Assembly: GCA_900547305.1 (NCBI GenBank)
Contig: URGH01000062.1
Span: 1-15,709, forward strand
DNA from: an uncultured Oscillospiraceae bacterium
GTDB lineage: Bacteria > Bacillota > Clostridia > Oscillospirales > Acutalibacteraceae
Direction: 5' to 3'
Length of the DNA: 15,709 nt
Below are positions 6,367-14,011 of the stretch, piece by piece; position 1 is the first letter of the stretch; every line of letters begins with the position of its first letter. Position numbers and translations under genes: made by a program. Below the pieces are notes generated by a model. The model was not told the origin of the DNA, ran no database searches, and saw nothing but the letters and a program-made list of their open reading frames with translations.

Positions 6367-6395
6367 AAAAGCTCCCCTCACGGGGAGTTTTTTCT
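6367..6395 (+). terminator. Terminator of the asp23-family gene
   Basis: CTCCCC (6372-6377) pairs with GGGGAG (6382-6387) around the loop TCAC. Four A's precede the stem and a run of T's follows. It begins a few bases after the stop codon at 6361-6363. Confidence 0.85.
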
Positions 6396-6442
6396 TATTC
6401 TAAAACAGTGAGTAGATCGGAGTAAAAAAAGGCATACAAAAA

Positions 6443-6507
6443 ATAGGTAAGGCTTTTTAACCTATGTACCATACTTTGAATATTATGTAAAAGAGTTATT
6501 ACACATA
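6443..6507 (+). promoter_or_regulatory. Two imperfect palindromes upstream of feoB, possible operator region
   Basis: The 130-base gap before feoB contains ATAGGT (6443-6448) mirrored by ACCTAT (6460-6465). A second symmetric element, TATGTAA (6484-6490) with TTACACATA (6499-6507), contains a two-base bulge and ends next to the ribosome site GGGGGG (6508-6513). A TTGAAT (6476-6481) could be a -35 box, but no good -10 box is 17 bases away. I recognise no known iron regulator box and no riboswitch here; the assignment as operator is inference from position and symmetry. Confidence 0.3.
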
Positions 6508-6521
6508 GGGGGGCGTATGCT

Positions 6522-8660
6522 ATGGGTCTTACCAAAAGCTCGGTCGGGGTCGGCGCGGTCGATTCCGGCCTTGAAATAAAAAAACTTTTTGAAACCGATA
6601 AAATAATAGCCCTTGCGGGCAACCCGAACGTGGGCAAAAGCACCGTTTTCAACGCGCTTACTGGGCTTAATCAGCATACCGGCAACTGGCCGGGCAAAAC
6701 CGTGAGCAACGCGCAGGGCTATTGCCGCACAAAAAAGCGCGGCTATGTTTTGGTGGATATTCCGGGAACATATTCGCTTATGGCGCATTCGGCGGAGGAA
6801 GAGGTGGCGCGTAATTTCATCTGCTTCGGCGAGCCGGACGCGGTAGTTGTGGTGTGCGACGCCACTAGCCTTGAAAGAAACTTAAACCTTGTTTTGCAAA
6901 CTGCCGAAATTTCAAAAAACGTTATAGTTTGCGTAAATTTAATGGACGAGGCAAAAAAACGCGGAATAGAAATAAATTTGCAAAGGCTGTCTTTACTGTT
7001 GGGCGTTCCCGTTGTGGGAACGGCGGCGCGGAATAAAAAAACGCTTTTAAAGCTTACAGATACGCTTGATAACATAACGGAGGAAAAATGCGGCGGCTTT
7101 CGGGTGCGCTACCCCGAGCCTGTTGAAAGGGCGATTGCGGCGATTATACCCGAGGTTGAAAAATTATCGCGCGGCAGACTTGACAGCCGCTGGCTTTCTT
7201 TAAAGCTGCTTGACCGCGACCCCTCGCTTATAAAGGAAATAGGCGCGTATTTCGGAGCGGACTTTTTAAAAAGCCCCGCGCTTTTTGCGGCTATGGAAAA
7301 AGCGGAAAAAATACTTGATGACAGCGGAATAACGCAAAGCGCGCTTAAGGATGTTACCGTATCGGCACTGATAAGCGCGGCTGAAAATATTGCCGCGCAA
7401 ACCGTTGAATATAAAAAGGAAAAATATTGCGCGCGCGATAGAAAACTTGATAAAATTCTTACCGGAAAATTCACGGCGTTTCCCGTAATGGCGGCGCTGT
7501 TGGCGCTGGTTTTTTGGCTTACTATGGTGGGGGCTAACTATCCGTCCGAGCTTTTGTCCTCATTTTTTACCTATTTAGAGTGCAAGCTGTTGTATGGGCT
7601 TAGCTTAATAGGCGTGCCCGAGGCTGTGAAAAACGCCTTTATTTTCGGCATATGGCGAGTCACGGCAACCGTGGTTTCGGTAATGCTGCCGCCTATGGCA
7701 ATATTCTTCCCGTTTTTCACCCTGCTTGAGGATTCGGGATATTTACCCCGCATAGCCTATAATTTAGACCGCCCCTTTAAATGCTGCAACGCCTGCGGAA
7801 AACAGGCGCTCACGGTTTGTATGGGCTTTGGCTGCAATGCGGCGGGGGTTGTGGGCTGCCGTATAATAGATTCGCCGCGGGAGCGGCTGCTTGCAATACT
7901 TACAAACAATTTTGTGCCCTGCAACGGCAGGTTCCCCATGCTTATATCGGTTATTACAATGTTTTTTATAGGTGCGGCAGGCGGCGGGTCCTCCTTCCCT
8001 GCGGCAATTTTTTTAACCGCGGCTATAATTTTAAGTATAGGCGTTTCCATGCTTTTAACGCGGTTGCTCTCAAAAACCGTTTTAAAGGGGCTGCCATCCT
8101 CTTACACACTGGAATTGCCGCCCTACAGGCGCCCGCAAATAGGCAGGGTAATTGTCCGCTCGGTTTTTGACCGCACACTGTTTGTTTTGGGGCGCGCCGC
8201 CGCCGTTGCCGCCCCCGCCGGGCTTATAATTTGGCTTGCGGCAAATATAAATGTAAACGGCGCGAGTATTTTAAGCATTTGCGCCGCCGCGCTTGACCCA
8301 ATAGGCAAAATAATGGGGCTTGACGGGGCTATACTGCTTGCCTTTATACTGGGCTTTCCCGCAAACGAAACGGTAATACCCATAATAATTATGACCTACG
8401 CCGCAAGCGGCACGCTTGAGGGTGCGGGCAGCTTAGCGGAAACGCTGTCGCTTTTTCTTTCAAACGGCTGGAGCGTGCGCACGGCGGTCTGCTTTATAAT
8501 TTTTACGCTTATGCACTGGCCCTGCTCAACAACCCTGCTCACGGTAAAAAAGGAAACCGGCAGCCTTAAATGGACGGCGCTGGCGTTCCTGCTGCCCACC
8601 GCCGCGGGCGCGCTTTTATGTGTTGCGGTAAATTTATTTTTTGGTTTGTTCGGTTTGTAA
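6522..8660 (+). CDS. feoB: Ferrous iron transporter B (FeoB), cysteine-rich variant
   Basis: FeoB imports Fe2+ across the cell membrane using an N-terminal GTPase. The 712 residues hold a short N-terminal extension (1-27) and a GTPase with G1 GNPNVGKS (33-40), a G2 Thr in GKTVSN (59-64), G3 DIPGTYSL (79-86), G4 NLMD (139-142) and a TAA G5-like motif (168-170). A helical linker is followed by a membrane domain from about residue 315. Both gate repeats are present, one around GFGCNAAGVVGCRI (435-448) and PCNGRFP (466-472). The segment CCNACGKQALTVC (421-433) adds four Cys just before. Classical FeoB proteins have GCSVP and PCSARLP-like motifs, so this is a divergent subgroup. No feoA or feoC is nearby. 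Ribosome site GGGGGG is eight bases before the ATG. It ends two bases from the convergent ktrA. Confidence 0.93.
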   Translation: MGLTKSSVGVGAVDSGLEIKKLFETDKIIALAGNPNVGKSTVFNALTGLNQHTGNWPGKTVSNAQGYCRTKKRGYVLVDIPGTYSLMAHSAEEEVARNFICFGEPDAVVVVCDATSLERNLNLVLQTAEISKNVIVCVNLMDEAKKRGIEINLQRLSLLLGVPVVGTAARNKKTLLKLTDTLDNITEEKCGGFRVRYPEPVERAIAAIIPEVEKLSRGRLDSRWLSLKLLDRDPSLIKEIGAYFGADFLKSPALFAAMEKAEKILDDSGITQSALKDVTVSALISAAENIAAQTVEYKKEKYCARDRKLDKILTGKFTAFPVMAALLALVFWLTMVGANYPSELLSSFFTYLECKLLYGLSLIGVPEAVKNAFIFGIWRVTATVVSVMLPPMAIFFPFFTLLEDSGYLPRIAYNLDRPFKCCNACGKQALTVCMGFGCNAAGVVGCRIIDSPRERLLAILTNNFVPCNGRFPMLISVITMFFIGAAGGGSSFPAAIFLTAAIILSIGVSMLLTRLLSKTVLKGLPSSYTLELPPYRRPQIGRVIVRSVFDRTLFVLGRAAAVAAPAGLIIWLAANINVNGASILSICAAALDPIGKIMGLDGAILLAFILGFPANETVIPIIIMTYAASGTLEGAGSLAETLSLFLSNGWSVRTAVCFIIFTLMHWPCSTTLLTVKKETGSLKWTALAFLLPTAAGALLCVAVNLFFGLFGL

Positions 8661-8662
8661 TA

Positions 8663-9310
8663 CTATTTTAATTTTGATAATTTTGCGGTGTTTACAATTG
8701 CAATAATCTCTGTATCCTTATCGAGCAATTCTTCGGGGTTTACAGGGGCGGTTATTTTTCCGTTTTTGCGAAAAGCGACCACGTTTACCGTATATTTTTT
8801 GCGCAAATTAAGCTCCTTAAGGCTTTTGCCTACCCATTCGTCACGCGCGGTAAGCTCTACTAAGGATAAATCGTCCGAAAGGGTGAGAATGTCTGTAAAG
8901 CCTGAAGTCAGCAGGTTTTTTGCAAGGCGTGTGCCCGATTCGTTTTCGGGGAAAACAACCATGTCCGCACCTACGCGCTTTAGAATTTTTCGGTGAGTTT
9001 CATTTGCGCATTTTGCTATTACGGTTTTAACGCCCGCTTCCTTGCAAAGCGTTATTGCAAGAATACTTCCTTCAAGACTGCTCGCCATTGCCACAATTAC
9101 AACGTCCGCGTTTGAAATTCCAAGCTCCGAAATAACCTCGTGGTCTGTTATGTCCGCGCATTTGCATATAGGCAGGTATGCCGATGAGTCCTGAACTATT
9201 TGTTCGTTTTTATCAACGGCAATTACCTCCATACCGCTTTTTACAAGCTCCTTTGCAACGGCGGTGCCGTATCTGCCCAGTCCTAAAACAGCGTAAGTTT
9301 TTTTCTGCAT
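8663..9310 (-). CDS. ktrA: K+ uptake regulatory subunit (KtrA/TrkA family)
   Basis: This cytoplasmic protein binds the K+ pore protein and gates it in response to bound nucleotides. The 215 residues match KtrA. The N-terminal RCK domain has a Rossmann motif GLGRYG (9-14) and an acidic residue, Asp33, at the end of the second strand (VIAVDKNE), as in NAD(H)/ATP-binding members. A C-terminal RCK domain follows (about 135-212), which in some Firmicutes binds cyclic di-AMP. The start has AAGGAG eight bases upstream. It lies downstream of trkH on the same strand, 78 bases away, and the gap holds a long hairpin that ends three bases before this ribosome site. Single-copy RCK (not the duplicated Trk type of enterics) favours the Ktr name. 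Confidence 0.92.
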   Translation of the reverse strand: MQKKTYAVLGLGRYGTAVAKELVKSGMEVIAVDKNEQIVQDSSAYLPICKCADITDHEVISELGISNADVVIVAMASSLEGSILAITLCKEAGVKTVIAKCANETHRKILKRVGADMVVFPENESGTRLAKNLLTSGFTDILTLSDDLSLVELTARDEWVGKSLKELNLRKKYTVNVVAFRKNGKITAPVNPEELLDKDTEIIAIVNTAKLSKLK

Positions 9311-9327
9311 ATCGAAATCTCCTTTAT

Positions 9328-9392
9328 ATAGACAATATAATCGTACAAATTTTCCGCTAGGGGAAGCATTGTGACCTGATTGTATTGTCTAT
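9328..9392 (-). repeat. Long inverted repeat between trkH and ktrA
   Basis: Read leftward, the 15-base arm at 9378-9392 pairs with the arm at 9328-9342 in 14 of 15 positions around a 35-base loop. The first arm contains the trkH stop codon (9389-9391). The second arm ends three bases before the ktrA ribosome site (9319-9324). The loop includes a smaller TTCC/GGAA pair. There is no T-run after it, so it is not an ordinary terminator. Confidence 0.7.
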
Positions 9393-10750
9393 CCTATACT
9401 TATTTCTTCTGTGGGATTTTTAATAATGTTTCGGCTCGGATTTTTGCCGCCGAAGGCAATAGCCATGGATATAGGTCCCACCCTGCCGAAATACATGGTG
9501 AAAATTATAATTATTTTTCCTAAAAGGTTAAGCGTTCCGGTCAGACTGCGCGAAAGCCCTACGGTAGCGGTGGCGCTGACCGTTTCAAACAGAATATCAA
9601 GCGCGGGGGCGTTTGTTACGGCGGAAAGCAACAGGGTGGATACAAACATAACCGAAAATGACATTACGGTAACGGCGACTGCCTTGTAAACCGCCTGCTT
9701 TGATATTGTTCTGCCGAAAAGGGAAACGCTGTTTTTCCCGCTTATCATTGAAACGGTAATGGATAAAAGCACTGCTGCCGTTACGGTTTTTATGCCGCCC
9801 GCCGTGCCGACGGGCGAGCCGCCTATGAACATAAGCAGCAAAGAAAGAATAGCGGTCGGGTTTTTCAAATTTTCCTGCGGCAGACTTGCAAACCCCGCCG
9901 TTCTGGTGGTTACCGATTGAAAAAACGCAGCCTGAATTTTATCGCTCAGCGGCAGACCCTCTAAAGTCAGCGGGTTGTTATACTCAAAGCAAAGGATAAG
10001 CGCCGTGCCGACAATAAGTAAGAACGCGGTGGAAATAAGTACTATCTTGCTGTGCAGTGTAAGGCTTTTAAAAAATCTGCCGCCGTTTTGTTTGCGGTTT
10101 TTTATTACCCGAGATACATCCCACCACACTATATACCCCAGCCCGCCCAGAATAATAAGCGCGGCGGTAACGGCGTTTATAAGCGCGTTGCCCGAATAAT
10201 CGCAAAGGCTGTTTTCGCCTATAATATCCATACCCGCATTGCAAAAAGCCGATACCGAATTAAAAACCGATACCCAAATTCCCTTTATACCGAACTGCGG
10301 CACAAACACAGTCATATAAAAACACGCGCCTATGCTTTCAACCGTTAAGGTACCTATAAGCACCTTTTTAACAAACGCCACAATTCCCGAAAGGGAGCTG
10401 AGGTTAAACGCGTCCTGTATAAGCAGGCGGTCGGAAATACCTATTTTTCGGTTGAACAGCAGCATTACGGCGGTCAAAAAGGTAATTACGCCAAGCCCGC
10501 CTATCTGAATTAAAAGCAATATTACAGCCTGCCCGAATACACTCCAGGTTGCGGCGGTGCTTACCGTAACAAGCCCCGTAACGCAGGTGGCGGTGGTCGC
10601 GGTGAAAAGCGCGTCTATATACGGCACGGCGCGCCCGCCCGCTGAGCTTATGGGTAAAGAAAGCAAAACGCTGCCTATAAGTATAACGCTAAGGAAACTC
10701 AGCAGTATAATTTGTGTTGTGGATAAATAAGGTTTTCTTTGACTTTTCAT
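9389..10750 (-). CDS. trkH: K+ uptake pore protein (KtrB/TrkH family)
   Basis: This is the membrane pore of a Ktr/Trk potassium uptake system, 453 residues, with four repeats of membrane helix, pore loop and helix. The selectivity-filter segments are visible: CVTGL (56-60), CNAGMD (170-175), TRTAGF (282-287) and TATVGLS (393-399). GGSPVGTAGGIKT (310-322) forms the gate loop of the third repeat, and GRVGP (422-426) is near the C-terminus. I chose the ATG at 10750, with AGAGG about seven bases upstream, over the TTG at 10765, which lacks a good site. It heads a two-gene operon with ktrA. The name ktrB would be equally valid; the short length favours the Ktr group. Confidence 0.92.
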   Translation of the reverse strand: MKSQRKPYLSTTQIILLSFLSVILIGSVLLSLPISSAGGRAVPYIDALFTATTATCVTGLVTVSTAATWSVFGQAVILLLIQIGGLGVITFLTAVMLLFNRKIGISDRLLIQDAFNLSSLSGIVAFVKKVLIGTLTVESIGACFYMTVFVPQFGIKGIWVSVFNSVSAFCNAGMDIIGENSLCDYSGNALINAVTAALIILGGLGYIVWWDVSRVIKNRKQNGGRFFKSLTLHSKIVLISTAFLLIVGTALILCFEYNNPLTLEGLPLSDKIQAAFFQSVTTRTAGFASLPQENLKNPTAILSLLLMFIGGSPVGTAGGIKTVTAAVLLSITVSMISGKNSVSLFGRTISKQAVYKAVAVTVMSFSVMFVSTLLLSAVTNAPALDILFETVSATATVGLSRSLTGTLNLLGKIIIIFTMYFGRVGPISMAIAFGGKNPSRNIIKNPTEEISIG

Positions 10751-10795
10751 TTTCAACCTCTGCAAAGGGCATATTTTCGCCCGCGTTTTATGCTT

Positions 10796-10824
10796 AGTAT
10801 AGCATTACGGGCGTCGAATAGCAA
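10796..10824 (-). promoter_or_regulatory. Sigma-A promoter of the trkH-ktrA operon
   Basis: Read leftward, the -35 box TTGCTA (10819-10824) and the -10 box TATACT (10796-10801) are 17 bases apart. Transcription would begin near 10789, leaving a leader of about 39 bases before the ATG at 10750. It is back to back with the prmA promoter. Confidence 0.65.
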
Positions 10825-10873
10825 GCTTTAGGGAGTAAAATGCGGCAAAAAGCTTTAAAACATAAAATAATAC

Positions 10874-10902
10874 TTTTAATTGCTGCCGATATATGGTATA
10901 AT
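10874..10902 (+). promoter_or_regulatory. Extended -10 promoter of the prmA operon
   Basis: A perfect TATAAT (10897-10902) is preceded by TGG, the TGn extension typical of Gram-positive promoters. The -35 position (10874-10879, TTTTAA) is weak, at 17 bases spacing, as is common with extended -10 promoters. The leader is about 22 bases. Confidence 0.6.
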
Positions 10903-10930
10903 AATTTGAATACTGTTTCGGAGTGAGAAT

Positions 10931-11845
10931 ATGAACTGGACTGAAATAACCGTAAACGTGCCGCTTGAATATACCGATACCGCCGCGGCAATAGCCAATA
11001 TGACCGTGCCCTACGGCATTTATATTGAGGATTACTCCGATTTGGAGCAAGAGGCGGAGGAAATAGCGCACATTGATCTGATTGACGAGGAGCTTGTTAA
11101 AAAGGACAGGACTAAATCGGTTATTCATATTTATATTTCCGAGTGCGATAACGCCGAAGAAAGCCTTGCTTTTTTAAAGGAAAGGCTTGCGGCTGAAAAA
11201 ATACCGTTTGAGGTGGGTGCTGTCGGTGTAAACGACAATGATTGGAACGAAAACTGGAAAAAATACTTTCACGCTACCGAAATAGGCAAAAGGCTTGCAA
11301 TAGTGCCGAGCTGGGAAAGCTACGAAAATGCGGGCGGCAGAAAAATTCTGCACATAGACCCCGGCGCCGCATTCGGCACGGGCACGCACGCCACAACATC
11401 GCTTTGCCTTGCAATGCTTGAAAATTACGTAACAGAGGGTACTGAAATGCTCGATATAGGCTGCGGCAGCGGCATACTCTCTATTGCGGCAGTGCTGCTG
11501 GGCGCCGAAAAGGCGGTTGGGGTGGATATTGACGCGCAATCGGTTAAAACGGCGCGCGAAAATGCCGAGCTTAATAACCAAAGCGATAAGACCGAATATA
11601 TAGTGGGCGATTTAGCGGATAAGGTAAGCGGAAGGTTTAACGTTGTTTGCGCCAATATTGTGGCGGACGTGGTAATAAGGCTGTTTGAAAACGTTCGCGA
11701 TTATATGGCGGAAAACGCCGTGCTGCTGGTTTCGGGAATTATTGACGCGCGTGAGCAGGATGTGCTGCGCGCCGCCGAAAAGCACGGATTTACGGTTAAA
11801 GAAAAGCAATATAAGGATAATTGGTGCGCATTTGCGCTTATATAA
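10931..11845 (+). CDS. prmA: Ribosomal protein L11 methyltransferase (PrmA)
   Basis: PrmA trimethylates ribosomal protein L11 using S-adenosylmethionine. The 304 residues fit the family (about 293-315). An N-terminal substrate-recognition domain (1-about 110) is followed by the linker NWKKYFHATEIGKRLAIVPSW and a Rossmann methyltransferase domain. Key motifs are PGAAFGTGTHATT (144-156), the SAM-binding DIGCGSGILSIAA (175-187), acidic VGVDID (196-201), the NIVADVV motif (242-248) and the end LLVSGII and NWCAF. It is the first gene of a five-gene rightward run and lies 18 bases before prfB. Ribosome site CGGAGTGAG precedes the ATG. Confidence 0.95.
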   Translation: MNWTEITVNVPLEYTDTAAAIANMTVPYGIYIEDYSDLEQEAEEIAHIDLIDEELVKKDRTKSVIHIYISECDNAEESLAFLKERLAAEKIPFEVGAVGVNDNDWNENWKKYFHATEIGKRLAIVPSWESYENAGGRKILHIDPGAAFGTGTHATTSLCLAMLENYVTEGTEMLDIGCGSGILSIAAVLLGAEKAVGVDIDAQSVKTARENAELNNQSDKTEYIVGDLADKVSGRFNVVCANIVADVVIRLFENVRDYMAENAVLLVSGIIDAREQDVLRAAEKHGFTVKEKQYKDNWCAFALI

Positions 11846-11863
11846 CGAAACGGAGGAAAACCA

Positions 11864-12985
11864 ATGCTGGAATTTGAACAGCTGAAGCTCCGCCTTGAGG
11901 GTAACGAGGGCGAGCTGCGCGATTTAAAGGACGCGCTGGGCTATGAGCATTTAAAAAACGAAATTGAGGAATTAGAGGCGAAAACCGCCGCTCCCGGTTT
12001 TTGGGACGACGCCGAAAATTCGCAGAAAATTCTGCAAAAGACAGGAAAGCTTAAAAATACGGTTGAGACCTACGAAAAGCTATGTTCTTCTTATGAGGAC
12101 CTTTTAACGCTTATAGAAATGGGCGATGAGGAGGAAGACCTATCGCTTGTGGGCGAAATTACCGAAAGCCTTGAGGAATTTGAAAAGGGGCTTGCCGCGC
12201 AGCGCCTGCAAACCCTGCTTACGGGCGAGTATGATAACAACAACGCCATTTTAACCTTTCACGCGGGCGCGGGCGGAACCGAGGCTATGGACTGGGTATC
12301 AATGCTTGTGCGTATGTATACGCGCTGGAGCGAACGCCACGGCTTTAAGGTGCAGCTGCTCGACTTTTTGGATGGCGACGAGGCAGGGCTTAAAAGCGCC
12401 ACAATGCTGATAGCGGGCGATAACGCTTACGGCTATTTAAAGAGCGAATCGGGCGTGCACCGACTTGTGCGCGTATCGCCCTTTGACGCGTCCGGCAGGC
12501 GGCACACATCATTTGCCTCGCTTGAAGTAATGCCCGAGATAAGCGACGATAACGACATTGAAATACGCGAGGAAGATATTAAAATGGACGTTTTCCGCTC
12601 ATCGGGCGCGGGCGGTCAGCACATAAACAAAACTTCATCCGCGGTACGCTTAACGCATATTCCCACGGGAATAGTGGTTGCCTGCCAAAACGAGCGCAGC
12701 CAGTTTCAAAACCGCGACCAGGCAATGAAAATGCTCAAATCAAAGCTGCTTGAAATAAAGGAACGCGAGCACCTCGAAAAAATTGAGGATATTAAGGGCG
12801 TTCAAAAGGAGATTGCCTGGGGCTCGCAGATACGCTCGTATGTGTTTATGCCGTACACAATGGCAAAGGACCACCGAACGGGCTTTGAATCGGGTAATAT
12901 AAACGCGGTTATGGACGGAGATTTAGACGGCTTTATAAACGCTTATTTAAAAGCCGCCTCAAAGGGCGAATTACAAAAGGTATAG
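11864..12985 (+). CDS. prfB: Peptide chain release factor 2, without a frameshift site
   Basis: RF2 recognises the stop codons UAA and UGA and triggers peptide release. The 373 residues contain the stop-codon recognition tripeptide SPF (205-207) and the catalytic GGQ (250-252) in RSSGAGGQHINKTSSAVR. Domain 1 lies at 1-about 115 with FWDD at 47-50. In most bacteria the prfB frame is broken near codon 25 by a UGA after CUU and needs a +1 shift, which regulates RF2 by its own level. Here the region around codons 22-30 (KDALGYEHL) is open throughout, with no in-frame stop and no AGGGGG-CTT-TGA signal, so RF2 should be made constitutively. Ribosome site CGGAGG is eight bases before the ATG. Confidence 0.96.
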   Translation: MLEFEQLKLRLEGNEGELRDLKDALGYEHLKNEIEELEAKTAAPGFWDDAENSQKILQKTGKLKNTVETYEKLCSSYEDLLTLIEMGDEEEDLSLVGEITESLEEFEKGLAAQRLQTLLTGEYDNNNAILTFHAGAGGTEAMDWVSMLVRMYTRWSERHGFKVQLLDFLDGDEAGLKSATMLIAGDNAYGYLKSESGVHRLVRVSPFDASGRRHTSFASLEVMPEISDDNDIEIREEDIKMDVFRSSGAGGQHINKTSSAVRLTHIPTGIVVACQNERSQFQNRDQAMKMLKSKLLEIKEREHLEKIEDIKGVQKEIAWGSQIRSYVFMPYTMAKDHRTGFESGNINAVMDGDLDGFINAYLKAASKGELQKV

Positions 12986-12994
12986 GAGAAGCTT

Positions 12995-14011
12995 ATGAAA
13001 AGAATTATATGTGTGCTGCTTGCAATGCTTACAATGTTTGCTTTTGCGGGCTGCGGCAAAAAGGCAAAAAGACAGCTTTATAACGGCAAGCTTTCAAAAT
13101 ACATTACCCTTGCCGATTATAAGGGCTTAAAGGTTGATACCAAATCGGATGAATTTAAGGAATATTACAATAACGTTATTTCCTCCGACGTATCGTCAAA
13201 CGATTTATACGTTAAAAAGACCGAGGGCACCGTTGCAAACGGCGATACTGCGAATATTGACTACACCGGCAAAAAGGACGGCGTTGCGTTTGACGGCGGC
13301 ACTGCTGAGGGCTATGACCTTAAAATCGGCTCAAATTCCTTTATAGAGGGCTTTGAAACGGGGCTTATAGGCAAAAAAATCGGCGATACGGTGGATTTGA
13401 ACCTTACCTTCCCTGAAAGCTACAGTTCAGCCGAGCTTGCGGGCAAGGCGGTGGTTTTTACGGTGAAAATAAACTACGTTAAAACCGAGGAAGAAAGAAA
13501 ACCCGAGGATTATTATTCGGAGCTCGGCTTTAAATCGCTTGATAAATACATCGCCGACGTGACCGAGCGCGCGGTTAAGAATTATCTGCTTGATAAGGTG
13601 AAAAGCGGCTCAAAAATAAAGGAATATCCGCAAACGGAAATTGACACTTTGTACGGTTCTTATAAAAATATGCTTGAGCAGAATTTAAAGAGCAGCTACG
13701 GCGTTGACCTTGCAACATACTTAACCTCAAACAATATGACCGAGGATTCGTTTAAAGAGGACCTTGTAAAAAATCAGATAAAGCCCGCAATGGACGAGCA
13801 GATGGTGGCTTACTCGATACTCGATAACGAAAAGCTGGGACTTAAGGACGAGGAAGTAAATAAAAAGGTTGACGAGACGGTTAAAAGCATAAACAATTCA
13901 CAGGTGACCGCCGAAACGGTTAAAAATTACTACGGCGAGTATTATTTTGAGTATATGACCGTAAGCGAAAAGGTCGCCGATTATCTTTATAAGAACGCGA
14001 AAATTTCTTAA
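12995..14011 (+). CDS. Trigger factor/FKBP-type peptidyl-prolyl isomerase lipoprotein
   Basis: This is a lipid-anchored folding factor on the outer face of the cell membrane. A lipoprotein signal peptide (1-19) ends in the lipobox FAGC, so Cys20 would be lipidated. The FKBP-type domain (about 82-162) has NGDTANIDYTG (82-92), FDGG (99-102), FIEGFETGLIGKKIGD (116-131) and a final FTVKINYV. The C-terminal part (170-338) is helical, like the chaperone domain of trigger factor. The ribosome-binding N-terminal domain of true trigger factor is absent; only a short segment (21-80) precedes the isomerase. Isomerase activity is inferred from the fold. It starts 9 bases after prfB, with AGGAG overlapping the prfB stop, and its stop touches the next start. 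Confidence 0.9.
   Translation: MKRIICVLLAMLTMFAFAGCGKKAKRQLYNGKLSKYITLADYKGLKVDTKSDEFKEYYNNVISSDVSSNDLYVKKTEGTVANGDTANIDYTGKKDGVAFDGGTAEGYDLKIGSNSFIEGFETGLIGKKIGDTVDLNLTFPESYSSAELAGKAVVFTVKINYVKTEEERKPEDYYSELGFKSLDKYIADVTERAVKNYLLDKVKSGSKIKEYPQTEIDTLYGSYKNMLEQNLKSSYGVDLATYLTSNNMTEDSFKEDLVKNQIKPAMDEQMVAYSILDNEKLGLKDEEVNKKVDETVKSINNSQVTAETVKNYYGEYYFEYMTVSEKVADYLYKNAKIS

Noticed and set aside
6388..6521. A metal or other riboswitch upstream of feoB.
   Set aside because: I looked for multi-helix conserved folds and found only two short imperfect palindromes; nothing matches a riboswitch core I recognise.
7781..8170. A 129-codon open frame inside feoB on the same strand.
   Set aside because: It is out of frame with a well-supported transporter and has a composition typical of a frame shadow.
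10751..10765. TTG start for trkH giving five extra residues.
   Set aside because: No ribosome site precedes it, whereas AGAGG is well placed for the ATG at 10750.
11900..11960. Programmed frameshift in prfB.
   Set aside because: The frame is continuous from the ATG at 11864 and no UGA is in frame; the TGA inside TATGAG is in another frame and needs no shift.
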